In this document: positions 34,901 to 42,106 of the stretch, piece by piece
How the letters are laid out: the number at the start of each line of letters is the position of its first letter
Numbering within the stretch: position 1 is the stretch's first letter
Origin: Psychrobacillus sp. INOP01
GTDB lineage: Bacteria; Bacillota; Bacilli; Bacillales_A; Planococcaceae
Assembly (NCBI RefSeq): GCF_018140925.1
Contig: NZ_CP073315.1
Location: 2,170,001 to 2,234,000 of the forward strand
Direction of reading: 5' to 3'
DNA length: 64,000 nucleotides
Notes under the pieces: generated by a model
What the model saw: the letters and a program-made list of their open reading frames with translations, nothing else
Databases searched by the model: none
What the model was told of the DNA's origin: nothing
Translations under genes and position numbers: made by a program

Positions 34901-35480
34901 ACAACATGGATTTATAGACTCAGTTGGATTTGATCTTTATACGCAAATGCTGGAAGACGCAATTGCAGAAAAACGTACTGGTATTAAAAAAGAGGATTTA
35001 CCAGACATAGAAATTGCACTCTCTACGGATGCTTATATTTCTGACGAATATATTCCAGATGGATATCAAAAGATTCAAATGTATAAACGTGTCAAAGGAA
35101 TGGAAAAAGAAGAGGAGTACTTAGACCTCATAGATGAATTACAAGACCGGTTCGGAGATATTCCTCTCGAAGCAGAAAAATTACTTCGTATTGCACGTAT
35201 GAAAATTTGGGGTATAGAGGTAGGTGTTCAGTCTATTAAGGAAATAAATAAAATTGTTTCGATTTCTTTAAGTACTGAAGGAACTAAGGCTATTAATGGG
35301 GCAAAACTTGTAGAGGAATCTATGAAATACGGACGTGCGGTTGGTTTTAATATGGACAATGGCAGTCTTGTACTGACAATTGATGAACGTAAAACAGGAA
35401 AGTTCAATCCATTTGATGTATTAGAAGAAATGATGAGACTGTTACCCGAATCTAAAAAAGAAATAGAAGAGGTTAAATAG
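31947..35480 (+). CDS. mfd: Transcription-repair coupling factor
   Basis: 1177 residues. UvrB-like N-terminus with PGEFALRGGIIDIYP; RNA polymerase-interacting CarD/RID domain (GDNVVHIHHGIGKYIGIE, about residue 500); translocase motor with Walker A DVGYGKTEVAIRAA, DEEQRFG box, TATPIPRTL and the RGRVGRSNR motif; C-terminal TRCF domain. It displaces stalled RNA polymerase and recruits UvrA. Full length, no frameshift seen. GATTGGGGGTACACAG precedes ATG. Confidence 0.98.
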   Translation: MEPLSNLLLEDTQIQKLVKELESGSDQQLITGLTSSARAVFTNMLYKTRQRAILIVTPNLLHAQKLTEDLVKLIGEDLVRLYPADELIAADISITSPELRAQRLEALDHMLTHDNGVYIVPIAGLKKHMPTKKDWQASSISITEGEEVSLDSFLQRLVNMGYVRQPMVTAPGEFALRGGIIDIYPLYLENPIRIELFDTEVDSIRTFSAEDQRSLEKRKDIRILPATEYVLTEEKKLLLAHKLEEALAESLEKVKIPEVKDLFYQNIQQDIELLKQGEQPKEYMKYVSLLEENNSFLGNYFNENGMVLFDELGRIQEVTETLEREENDWILSLLEEGKTVHRVKPSFSLKEIIQMFSNEKLYFSLFSRTFSGITIKKNISFSCKPMQNFHGQMHLLKNEIERFTQGKFRLFILADGKDRIQKIHAVLEDYEITSQIGASASDMKSPGIFIVEGDLEAGFELPLQRIAVITDSELFKQRHKKKARAQKVTNAERIKSYSEIKPGDNVVHIHHGIGKYIGIETLHVNGIHKDYLHIRYRGEDKLFVPVDQIDLIQKYVASGEKDPKLHKLGGADWKKTKTKVSAAVQDIADELIKLYAKREAEVGYAFEPDSEMQQSFEAAFPYEETDDQLRTIQEVKKDMEKARPMDRLVCGDVGYGKTEVAIRAAFKAVMEGKQVAFLCPTTILAQQHYETMIERFQDFPIEVGLLSRFRNKKQQSETINGLKKGLVDVVVGTHRILSKDVEYHDLGLLVVDEEQRFGVKHKERIKQLKTNVDVMTLTATPIPRTLHMSMIGVRDLSVIETPPKNRFPVQTYVMEHNGALVREAIERELARGGQAFYLYNRVEDITRKVDEIQMLVPTARVGFAHGQMSETELESIIISFIEGEYDVLVTTTIIETGIDIPNVNTLIIQDADKMGLSQLYQLRGRVGRSNRVAYAYLMHQRDKVLTDVAEKRLQAVKEFTELGSGFKIAMRDLSIRGAGNLLGSQQHGFIDSVGFDLYTQMLEDAIAEKRTGIKKEDLPDIEIALSTDAYISDEYIPDGYQKIQMYKRVKGMEKEEEYLDLIDELQDRFGDIPLEAEKLLRIARMKIWGIEVGVQSIKEINKIVSISLSTEGTKAINGAKLVEESMKYGRAVGFNMDNGSLVLTIDERKTGKFNPFDVLEEMMRLLPESKKEIEEVK

Positions 35481-35486
35481 CTCTTT

Positions 35487-35516
35487 GCATATTTTTTGGT
35501 AATATGATGCATACTA
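35487..35516 (+). promoter_or_regulatory. SigG promoter of spoVT
   Basis: GCATA (35487-35491) matches -35 GHATR; 18 bases later CATACTA (35510-35516) matches -10 CATnhTA in full. spoVT is SigG-dependent in B. subtilis. The promoter starts seven bases after the mfd stop codon. Confidence 0.85.
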
Positions 35517-35566
35517 TGGCAGAAATGAACTTTAATTTCCAATCTGTCGAAAGTGAGGCATATTAC

Positions 35567-36103
35567 ATGAAAGCAACTGGCATCGTACGTCGTATTGATG
35601 ATTTAGGTAGAGTAGTAATTCCGAAAGAAATACGTCGAACCCTTCGAATCCGAGAAGGAGATCCATTGGAAATTTTTACGGATAGAGAAGGAGAAGTAAT
35701 CTTAAAAAAATATTCACCAATCAGTGAGCTTGGAGATTTTGCGAAGGAATACGCGGAAACCATATATGAAACTTTAGGAACTCCCGTATTAATAAGTGAC
35801 CGCGATGAGATGATTGCTGCAGCAGGACTCTCAAAGAAGGATTACTTAAATCGCAGACTAAGCCCAGGTGTAGAAGACATTATTGGTAAGCGCTCTATTG
35901 TAATAGAAAAACATGAAAATTCGGTTGAATGGATTCCAGGAGTAACCGAAACAGTTAAATCTTATTGCATTGCACCCATTATCGCTTCAGGAGATCCAAT
36001 TGGAGCTGTATTCATCATTTCGAAAGTACATTTTATTGGAGAATCCGAACTAAAGTCAATTGAAACTGCTGCAAACTTTCTAGCAAAACAAATGGAAAGT
36101 TAA
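35567..36103 (+). CDS. spoVT: Stage V sporulation transcription factor SpoVT
   Basis: Forespore regulator that modulates SigG genes. 178 residues, the known length. The N-terminus is an AbrB-type swapped hairpin (MKATGIVRRIDDLGRVVIPK), closely resembling AbrB encoded at 17434; the C-terminus is a GAF-like domain. The open frame begins at 35504, but that is inside the SigG promoter; ATG 35567 gives the family start. Confidence 0.96.
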   Translation: MKATGIVRRIDDLGRVVIPKEIRRTLRIREGDPLEIFTDREGEVILKKYSPISELGDFAKEYAETIYETLGTPVLISDRDEMIAAAGLSKKDYLNRRLSPGVEDIIGKRSIVIEKHENSVEWIPGVTETVKSYCIAPIIASGDPIGAVFIISKVHFIGESELKSIETAANFLAKQMES

Positions 36104-36142
36104 AAAAGTCTTCCTCTTCTACAAAAGAGGAAGACTTTTTTT
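36104..36142 (+). terminator. Terminator of spoVT
   Basis: AAAAGTCTTCCTCTT/AAGAGGAAGACTTTT, then T-run of eight. Confidence 0.92.
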
Positions 36143-36342
36143 TAGAATTTTGTGTGCCTTGAACTAGAGATAGTTTCTAGTAAGCGATGCAGCTGGTTTC
36201 GGTCGGCGTCGCAGATTTTATTTAAGTGAATAGTACCCAGAAATAAAAGGACACGACCTGTTAATTCAGCTACATATTAACCTAGAAAAGAACGTATATT
36301 CGTGTTATGGTTATATTATGTTAATAAGGACAGGGGTGTCGT

Positions 36343-37377
36343 ATGGAATTAACAAATATAAACATTAAAGAGCGTATGAAGCATTATAATGTACTAGGCT
36401 TAAGCATTACATTAATCAATAAACGTCAAATTTACCTTACAGATAACTACGGTTTGCTAGAGACAGGAACAAATAGAAGCGTAAACAGAAATTCTATTTT
36501 TAGTGCTTGCTCCATTAGCAAGTTCCTAACAGCAATGTTGGTTCTAAAGTTAACAGAGCAAGGACTTCTAGATTTAGATGAGGATGTAAACAAAAAGCTA
36601 GTTTCGTGGAAAATACCTGAATCTAAATTAACAATCAGTAATAAAGTGACATTACGAAATTTACTTAGTCATCAATCAGGTATTAAAGATCCTGAAGATA
36701 GTTTTTCTGAACTCAATACCAATAAAGTTCCATCAATGGTTGAACTATTGGAGGGAAATACCCCTTTTTGTAAAGAGTCTATTGAAGTAAAGTATGAGCC
36801 TGAAAGTGAATTCCATTACTCGGATGCAGGTTTTTGTATTATTCAGCTATTAATAGAAGATTTGACTGGAAAACCGTTTAATGTTGTTATGTACGAACAA
36901 ATTTTTAGACCACTAAAAATGAAAAATAGTACATTAGACAAAGCAATTTTGGAAGTGAATAGAGAAGATATATCTTGTGGTCATAACAAAAACGGTGAAT
37001 TAGTAGATGGTAAATATCCTATATATCCTTACCCAGCTGCTTCAGGTTTATGGACAACTTCTTTAGATTTAGCTTACGTGGTCCTGGAGTTAATGGATGC
37101 AATAAGAGGAGAAAGTAAGATTGGAATCTCTGCAAGCAAAGCAAAAGAAATGATAGCTCCCCAAGGAGGAAAGGCTTGGACTGGACTTGGTGTATTTCTA
37201 GAAGGTACAGAAAAAGAAATTGAAATTACATCATTAGGTTGGGGAGTAGGTTTCCAATGTATGTTGGTGGCACTTCCATATGAAGAGAAAGGCGCGGTTA
37301 TAATGACGAATGCAGAATTGGGTGTTCACCAATTAGAGGGAATTATAGGAGAAATATATAAATCTCTAATAATTTAA
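36343..37377 (+). CDS. Serine hydrolase, beta-lactamase class C / DD-peptidase-like (family S12)
   Basis: 344 residues without a signal peptide or membrane segment, so probably cytosolic. The S-x-x-K motif is SISK (S57, K60), the second motif is YSD (Y159) instead of the usual YxN, and in place of the KTG/HxG motif there is GWGVGF (299-304). This suggests an esterase or peptidase of the ABC-transporter-adjacent 'EstB-like' type rather than a penicillin-resistance enzyme; substrate unknown. It is not in this place in B. subtilis and lies between spoVT and spoVB, so it is likely an insertion. Confidence 0.85.
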   Translation: MELTNINIKERMKHYNVLGLSITLINKRQIYLTDNYGLLETGTNRSVNRNSIFSACSISKFLTAMLVLKLTEQGLLDLDEDVNKKLVSWKIPESKLTISNKVTLRNLLSHQSGIKDPEDSFSELNTNKVPSMVELLEGNTPFCKESIEVKYEPESEFHYSDAGFCIIQLLIEDLTGKPFNVVMYEQIFRPLKMKNSTLDKAILEVNREDISCGHNKNGELVDGKYPIYPYPAASGLWTTSLDLAYVVLELMDAIRGESKIGISASKAKEMIAPQGGKAWTGLGVFLEGTEKEIEITSLGWGVGFQCMLVALPYEEKGAVIMTNAELGVHQLEGIIGEIYKSLII

Positions 37378-37470
37378 GAAGTATAGTGTTGTTAAAGGGC
37401 GAGAAACGGATAGCATTTTATGTGAAATTAACTAATTATTCTATTAATTTTATGCTAATATTATAAGATT

Positions 37471-37535
37471 AGGAGGTGTTTTTTTCATGGGAATCCGCAA
37501 CTTAGTGATTTCTCTGTAATGATAAAAAATTACAG
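37471..37535 (+). promoter_or_regulatory. Leader region with hairpin before the methyltransferase remnant
   Basis: A strong ribosome binding site AGGAGGTG (37471-37478) serves a ten-codon ORF. Its last codons overlap the left arm of a hairpin, CTGTAAT (37514-37520) with ATTACAG (37529-37535), and the right arm covers the first bases of the next ribosome binding site AGGAGG (37534-37539). The layout resembles translational attenuation, but the hairpin is weak (seven pairs). TGCTAATAT at 37453-37461 could be an extended -10. Confidence 0.4.
37487..37519 (+). CDS. Possible ten-residue leader peptide
   Basis: ATG at 37487 to TAA at 37519 encodes MGIRNLVISL. It has a near-perfect Shine-Dalgarno at the right distance (eight bases). 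It ends 27 bases before the methyltransferase start. Such short ORFs also occur by chance, so only the ribosome binding site and position speak for it. Confidence 0.4.
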   Translation: MGIRNLVISL

Positions 37536-37546
37536 GAGGAATGAAA

Positions 37547-37834
37547 ATGGAATCAAATTGGGTAAAGCCTTTCTATAAACGACAGTTCGAATTATATTCT
37601 CCATCTCATAAAATAAGTGAATACGATACGTCTCTATCAGCTGAAATCATTGAACAAGTTGGAAAGACGTTTCAATCTGTATTGGAATTAGGTGCTGGAA
37701 ACGGGCGATTTGCAAGAGCGCTTGCAACACCTGCCGTATTAAAATCAGGAAAAAATAAAACAAATCGCCCTAACAAAGACAAATTTGTTGGGGCGATTTT
37801 TACTCTATCATTTGGATATCAATCGGTTCCGTAA
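37547..37834 (+). pseudogene. Truncated SAM-dependent methyltransferase
   Basis: The N-terminal 60 residues look like a class I methyltransferase: FYKRQFELYSP leader and motif I SVLELGAGNGRFARALA. Right after motif I the homology-like sequence ends and the frame runs through a Lys/Asn-rich tail into a transcription terminator. Motifs II onward are absent, so an internal deletion is likely. ATG 37547 follows CAGGAGG; the frame opens at 37541. Enzyme activity is not expected. Confidence 0.7.
37762..37804 (+). terminator. Terminator inside the end of the methyltransferase remnant
   Basis: AAATCGCCCTAACAAA/TTTGTTGGGGCGATTT, one G-T pair, then TTTT. That it lies within the open frame supports loss of the original 3' part of the gene. 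Confidence 0.88.
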
Positions 37835-37899
37835 ATAAAGTTAATTTGGAACAAGTAACCCTTTAAGCCAGTAAGTAAGCCACAGATGGAAGCAAGTAA

Positions 37900-38035
37900 A
37901 CATGCGACGAGCTTTGCGCAGGAGCACCACGATGTAGCGATTTTAGAATGACTTGCCCTCAGCAAAGGACGCCTTTCCTCGAAGACCTTCCAGCGCTAGT
38001 CGGGGCTAACATAGGCGCTTGCAATTTTCTGGGTT
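37900..38035. repeat. Dispersed intergenic repeat (GCGCC family), copy 2
   Basis: Read on the minus strand: CAAGCGCCTATGTTAGCCCC, then GACTAGCGCTGGAAGG. It resembles the common Bacillaceae intergenic repeat with 'AGCCCCGAC-AGCGCTGGA'. GC content is well above the flanks. No coding frame fits. Confidence 0.55.
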
Positions 38036-38072
38036 ATAATATTCCTATCGTATTATGGAAGTAGGATTAGTT

Positions 38073-39683
38073 ATGGGTAATGAATGGAATATGAAAACTT
38101 ATATGAAGGGTGCAGCTATGCTGACGATTGCCGCTATTATCGTCAAGCTACTTAGTGCTGTTTACCGGGTGCCTTTTCAAAATTTAGTGGGGGATGAAGG
38201 ATTTTATATTTATCAACAAGTATATCCGTTCATTGGCATTATCACTACTTGGACTTCGTTTGGTTTTGCGGTAGCGTTGTCTAAAATTTTATCGGATTAT
38301 AAAGCGCTTGGGAATGACTACGCCGTACCAAGGGTAAAGCAGATTGCTTTTTATTATATTGCTTTTATTTCTATTATATTTTTTATTTTATTGTTTATGG
38401 GTGCTGACTTTTTAGCTGAAACTATGGGCGATGCAAATCTCGCTCAGTTATTAAAAGCTGGTTCTTACGTAATTTTACTGATGCCAATGCTTGCTGTATT
38501 AAAGGGGGACTTTCAATCGGATGGCCACATGCAGCCGGTTGCTTATGCGCAGGTAGTGGAGCAGGTGGTTCGTGTATTTGTCATTTTATTTGGAACATGG
38601 CTCATAGTTTCCAACAGTTTTGATCTGTATAGAGCTGGAAGTATGGCTATGTACGGTGCCGTGGCAGGAGAACTTGCGGGTGTCATACTACTTTCCTCTA
38701 TTTATTGGAAAACAATGAAGCAAACAAAGAAAGAAAAGATAAAACAAGATGTACCTGTATGGCCAATCGTGAAGTCTTTAACACTCATTAGTATTAGTGC
38801 TAGTATAAGTGCCCTATTATTCTTACTGTTTCAGCTGGTCGATTCGTTTACGGTTTTCCAAGCCCTTATAGATAGTGGCATGGACAGACACAGAGCAATG
38901 GAGAAAAAAGGAGTCTATGATCGAGGGCAACCACTTGTCCAATTAGGAATTGTTATAGCTTCTACACTTTCCTTGGCTATCGTTCCGCTAGTGGCGCATC
39001 GGATGAATAAAGGTTCAGGGAGAACTTCAGTTCCATTTATGCAACTTACATACCGTGTGGCCTTTACCTTCGGGGTTGCCGCAGCGATGGGACTTATCGT
39101 CGTTCTTCCATATGTCAATGAAATGCTATTTCAAACAAAAGAGGAATCCACGACTTTAATGGTTTTTTCTTTTCAAATTATATGGATGTCTTTAATCCTT
39201 ACCTTAATGGCTATGCTACAGGGAAGTGGAATGGTGAAGGTTCCAACGCTTTTCTTATTGCTTGGGGTTCTGTGTAAGTGGCTGTTAAATAGTTTGCTAG
39301 TCCCTATGTATGGGGTATTAGGGGCGGCTATCTCAGGGAATGTTAGTTTAGCGATTATCTACGTGTTGATGTGTTATTATTTTAAAAAGACTTGGCATAT
39401 CCAATTTGCTCCTGCAGCTTTCTATAAAGGAATTACAAAAGCCACCATTTTGATGATAGTTTGTGTCATTGTATATGTAATATTGGGAGATGCTGTGTTA
39501 TTTGATAATCTTTCTAGTAGACTTCAATCGATCGTAATTTCGTTAACATCGGTTACGTTAGGAGCCGCGATTTTTTTAGTAAGCATAGCAAAAAGACGTG
39601 TAATAGCAGAGAAAGAGTGGTTTCTATTGCCATTTGGTAGAAGGATGGCCACTTTTCAGCTTTGGTTAAATAAAGAAAAGTAA
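38073..39683 (+). CDS. spoVB: Polysaccharide flippase-type protein SpoVB
   Basis: MOP/MATE-like integral membrane protein needed for spore cortex synthesis; thought to flip lipid II in the mother cell. About 14 hydrophobic segments are visible over 536 residues, beginning GAAMLTIAAIIVKLLSAVYRVPFQ, with VGDEGFYIYQQVYPF typical for the family. ATG 38073 follows GTAGGA; the frame extends to an ATG at 38055 without a ribosome binding site. In B. subtilis it follows spoVT directly. Confidence 0.93.
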   Translation: MGNEWNMKTYMKGAAMLTIAAIIVKLLSAVYRVPFQNLVGDEGFYIYQQVYPFIGIITTWTSFGFAVALSKILSDYKALGNDYAVPRVKQIAFYYIAFISIIFFILLFMGADFLAETMGDANLAQLLKAGSYVILLMPMLAVLKGDFQSDGHMQPVAYAQVVEQVVRVFVILFGTWLIVSNSFDLYRAGSMAMYGAVAGELAGVILLSSIYWKTMKQTKKEKIKQDVPVWPIVKSLTLISISASISALLFLLFQLVDSFTVFQALIDSGMDRHRAMEKKGVYDRGQPLVQLGIVIASTLSLAIVPLVAHRMNKGSGRTSVPFMQLTYRVAFTFGVAAAMGLIVVLPYVNEMLFQTKEESTTLMVFSFQIIWMSLILTLMAMLQGSGMVKVPTLFLLLGVLCKWLLNSLLVPMYGVLGAAISGNVSLAIIYVLMCYYFKKTWHIQFAPAAFYKGITKATILMIVCVIVYVILGDAVLFDNLSSRLQSIVISLTSVTLGAAIFLVSIAKRRVIAEKEWFLLPFGRRMATFQLWLNKEK

Positions 39684-39696
39684 GGTTGTGAGCAAA

Positions 39697-41154
39697 ATGA
39701 ATGAAATTACGATAATTGGTCTTGGAGCAAGTGATTTAGACCAGCTGCCATTAGGTATATATAAAAAGTTGAAGACAGCCGAGTATTTGTATGTTCGAAC
39801 GGAGCAGCACCCAGTTTTGGAGGAATTAAGAGCAGAAGGCCTTTTCTTCACAAGTTTCGATGCTGTGTATGAAAAAAATGATCAATTCGAAGGTGTCTAT
39901 GAAGAAATTGTACGACAGCTTCTAGAATTGGCTGAGGAACATTCGATTATGTATGCCGTACCTGGGCATCCGTTAGTTGCCGAACAAACGGTTCAGCTTT
40001 TAATCGAAGCAGAAAAGCAAGGGAAGGTTAAAATCCATATAGAAGGTGGACAAAGTTTCCTTGATCCGATTTTTGGCGCATTACGAATTGATCCAATTGA
40101 AGGATTTCAATTACTAGACGGAACTAGCTTCAAGCGTGATGAAGTTCAAATGAATGCGCATGTGTTAATTGGACAAGTATATGATGCATTTAGTGCTTCC
40201 GAGGTAAAGTTAACTCTTATGGAAAAATATCCAGATGATTATGAGGTAACGATCGTCACTGCTGCTGGGTCTTCCGCTGAAAGTTTAACAAAGGTTCCGC
40301 TATTCGAATTGGACCGAGTGATGAAGTTAGATAATTTAACTACATTATACGTTCCGCCAATTTATGAAAAAGAAAATCGTTTAAAAGAGTGGCAAACACT
40401 TCGTCAAATTGTAGCTGAACTACGCAGTCCTAACGGGTGTCCTTGGGATAAGGAACAAACACATACAACCTTAAAGAAATACGCCGTAGAAGAGGTTTAT
40501 GAGCTTCTACAAGCGATTGACGAGGAAGATGATGATCATATTGTAGAAGAGTTAGGGGATGTCCTGTTACAAGTGTTTTTACATGCTCAAATAGGGGAAG
40601 ATAACGGATACTTTAGTATGGAAGATGTATTAAACTCTATTGCAGACAAAATGATTCGGAGACACCCACATGTATTTGGTAGCGTAAAAGCAGATAGCAC
40701 GGAGGAAGTTCTACGTAATTGGCAGCAAATAAAGTCCGAAGAAAATAGAGATTCTGGGGATTCCTTATTAGAAGGAGAAATGCGAGCAGATTCATCCCTA
40801 CTTACTTCTTTTAATTATCAAAAGAAAGTTGCGAAGGTTGGTTTTGATTGGCCAGACGTTTCTGGAGCTTGGGAAAAGTTCGAGGAAGAATTAGGCGAAT
40901 TTAAGACAGAATTAGCAGAGGGTACGAAGGACTCCCAAGTAGATGAATTAGGTGATTTGTTATTTACCATTGTAAATTTAGCCCGTTTTTATAATTTATC
41001 TCCAGAACAGGCAATGATTCAAGCAAATAAGAAATTTAAAAGCAGGTTTCAATTTGTAGAGGAGAGTGTAAAGAATGGAAAAGGGGACTTTTCTAATTAC
41101 ACTTTAGAAGAGCTAGACCAATATTGGAAAGATGCAAAAAAATTAGAGAGGTAG
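39697..41154 (+). CDS. yabN: Tetrapyrrole methylase-like / MazG nucleotide pyrophosphohydrolase fusion (YabN)
   Basis: The N-terminal half (ITIIGLGASDLDQLPLG, VYAVPGHPLVAEQ-like AVPGHPLVAE) is a SAM-type tetrapyrrole methylase fold. The C-terminal half from about residue 230 is MazG (LRSPNGCPWDKEQTH, EEVYELLQAID, EELGDVLLQVFLHAQIG, and a second EELGEF...DELGDLLF block). MazG removes non-canonical NTPs. A GTG at 39688 is an alternative start. It is seven bases before rqcP. Confidence 0.93.
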   Translation: MNEITIIGLGASDLDQLPLGIYKKLKTAEYLYVRTEQHPVLEELRAEGLFFTSFDAVYEKNDQFEGVYEEIVRQLLELAEEHSIMYAVPGHPLVAEQTVQLLIEAEKQGKVKIHIEGGQSFLDPIFGALRIDPIEGFQLLDGTSFKRDEVQMNAHVLIGQVYDAFSASEVKLTLMEKYPDDYEVTIVTAAGSSAESLTKVPLFELDRVMKLDNLTTLYVPPIYEKENRLKEWQTLRQIVAELRSPNGCPWDKEQTHTTLKKYAVEEVYELLQAIDEEDDDHIVEELGDVLLQVFLHAQIGEDNGYFSMEDVLNSIADKMIRRHPHVFGSVKADSTEEVLRNWQQIKSEENRDSGDSLLEGEMRADSSLLTSFNYQKKVAKVGFDWPDVSGAWEKFEEELGEFKTELAEGTKDSQVDELGDLLFTIVNLARFYNLSPEQAMIQANKKFKSRFQFVEESVKNGKGDFSNYTLEELDQYWKDAKKLER

Positions 41155-41161
41155 TGACCAA

Positions 41162-41452
41162 ATGAGATTAGATAAATATTTAAAGGTTTCAAGACTTATT
41201 AAGCGTAGAACATTAGCGAAAGAAGTAGCGGACCAAGGTAGAATAACGATTAATGGGAAAGTAGCAAAAGCGAGCTCAGATGTAAAAGCTGGAGACGAAC
41301 TGTCGATCAGATTCGGACAAAAAGTAGTAACTGCAACAGTTGATGCGGTTAGAGACTCTGCGAAAAAAGATGAGGCCTCATTGATGTTCACGATTACAAA
41401 AGAAGAGAGATTAGAAAAAGTGGATCCAGAATTTATTGATGATGAAGATTAA
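41162..41452 (+). CDS. rqcP: S4-domain ribosome quality control protein RqcP (YabO)
   Basis: 96 residues. MRLDKYLKVSRLIKRRTLAKE is the S4 RNA-binding motif; VKAGDELSIRFGQKV follows. RqcP stabilises the P-site tRNA on 50S subunits during RqcH-driven alanine tailing. The C-terminus is acidic. It is coupled to yabN, and is followed by a 351-base gap that carries repeats and a terminator but no gene. Confidence 0.95.
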   Translation: MRLDKYLKVSRLIKRRTLAKEVADQGRITINGKVAKASSDVKAGDELSIRFGQKVVTATVDAVRDSAKKDEASLMFTITKEERLEKVDPEFIDDED

Positions 41453-41464
41453 TAAGAAAAATCG

Positions 41465-41576
41465 AGCAAAAGACATGCCTGGCCCTTTAAGATCAAAACT
41501 TGTTTCTATCGTTTTCGAAGGAATTTGGACAGACAGGTAGCAATATTATTGCCGAGTGAATTTTTAGTGATATTGG
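41465..41576 (+). repeat. AT-rich dispersed repeat of about 112 bp, copy 1
   Basis: By eye this aligns almost end to end with the reverse complement of 58722-58832. Shared blocks include AGCAAAAGAC, CCTTTAAG, TCAAAAC, TGTTTC, TTTGGAC and GTGAATTTTTAGTGATATT. In both places a GC-rich repeat lies on the same side. No frame is conserved. Confidence 0.8.
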
Positions 41577-41593
41577 TTGTGACGGACATCACA

Positions 41594-41630
41594 CCGCCCG
41601 CGGAAAGCGTCCGCCTGAAACGAAAATCAG
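41594..41630 (-). repeat. GC-rich dispersed repeat, copy B (inverted)
   Basis: On the minus strand CTGATTTTCGTTTCAGGCGG, then ACGCTTTCCGCGGGCG, matching copies A and C. It is 18 bases after the AT-rich repeat. Confidence 0.78.
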
Positions 41631-41726
41631 TAGTGTTATTTAGTAAATCTAATTTTTCAAAATACCAGAAACGCTGGAATCTGGCTAAATACTAACTAGA
41701 AATTCTATATTCTCTTATAAATTAAG

Positions 41727-41762
41727 AAAAAAAGCATGGTAGTTGTCATGCTTTTTTTTTAT
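41727..41762 (+). terminator. Terminator after yabN-rqcP
   Basis: AAAAAAAGCATG/CATGCTTTTTTT with an eight-base loop; A-run and T-run make it usable in both directions. Confidence 0.8.
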
Positions 41763-41773
41763 ACGCATACAAT
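41746..41773 (+). promoter_or_regulatory. Candidate SigE promoter of yabPQ
   Basis: CATACAAT (41766-41773) fits the SigE -10 CATAnnnT; TCATGCT (41746-41752) is a two-mismatch -35 with a 13-base spacer, one base short of the norm. The -35 would overlap the terminator stem. yabP and yabQ are SigE genes in B. subtilis. Confidence 0.45.
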
Positions 41774-41803
41774 AAAGTAGGACAAGGAGAGGAGAGAGTA
41801 TAT

Positions 41804-42106
41804 ATGCAATATCAAGCAGAAAACCAAACTATTACAATTCCATCGGGGGACCACTTGATTTCACTTAGAAATCGCAAGCGTATGGACCTGACATCTGTAA
41901 AATCTATTGAACGATTCGATCAACAAGAATTTTATGTGAGAACTTCTCAAGGTATACTTCACATCAAAGGAGAAGACTTAAAAATTGTCCATCTGGATGT
42001 TGATAAAGGATTACTAACATTGGAAGGAATCGTTCGGGCATTGCAATATGATGAAGAGCAAAGTTTAGACGGCGCTAGAGGATTACTTCATAAATTATTC
42101 GGATGA
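41804..42106 (+). CDS. yabP: Spore coat/cortex assembly protein YabP
   Basis: 100 residues, YabP/YqfC family, made in the mother cell and needed for sporulation through YabQ expression. HLISLRNRKRMDLTSVKSIERFDQQEF shows the family core in part (LRNRKRMDLTSVKS); GDLKI-type sequence follows (KGEDLKIVHLDVDKGLLTLEG). GGAGAGGAGAG precedes ATG. It shares ATGA with yabQ. Confidence 0.92.
   Translation: MQYQAENQTITIPSGDHLISLRNRKRMDLTSVKSIERFDQQEFYVRTSQGILHIKGEDLKIVHLDVDKGLLTLEGIVRALQYDEEQSLDGARGLLHKLFG

Noticed and set aside
37487-37834. An erm-type macrolide resistance cassette
   Set aside because: The leader layout invites the idea, but the methyltransferase N-terminus lacks the Erm/KsgA start (QNF) and its motif I context differs; it is also truncated.
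41453-41803. An insertion sequence after rqcP
   Set aside because: No transposase frame and no convincing terminal inverted repeats; only dispersed repeats and a terminator.
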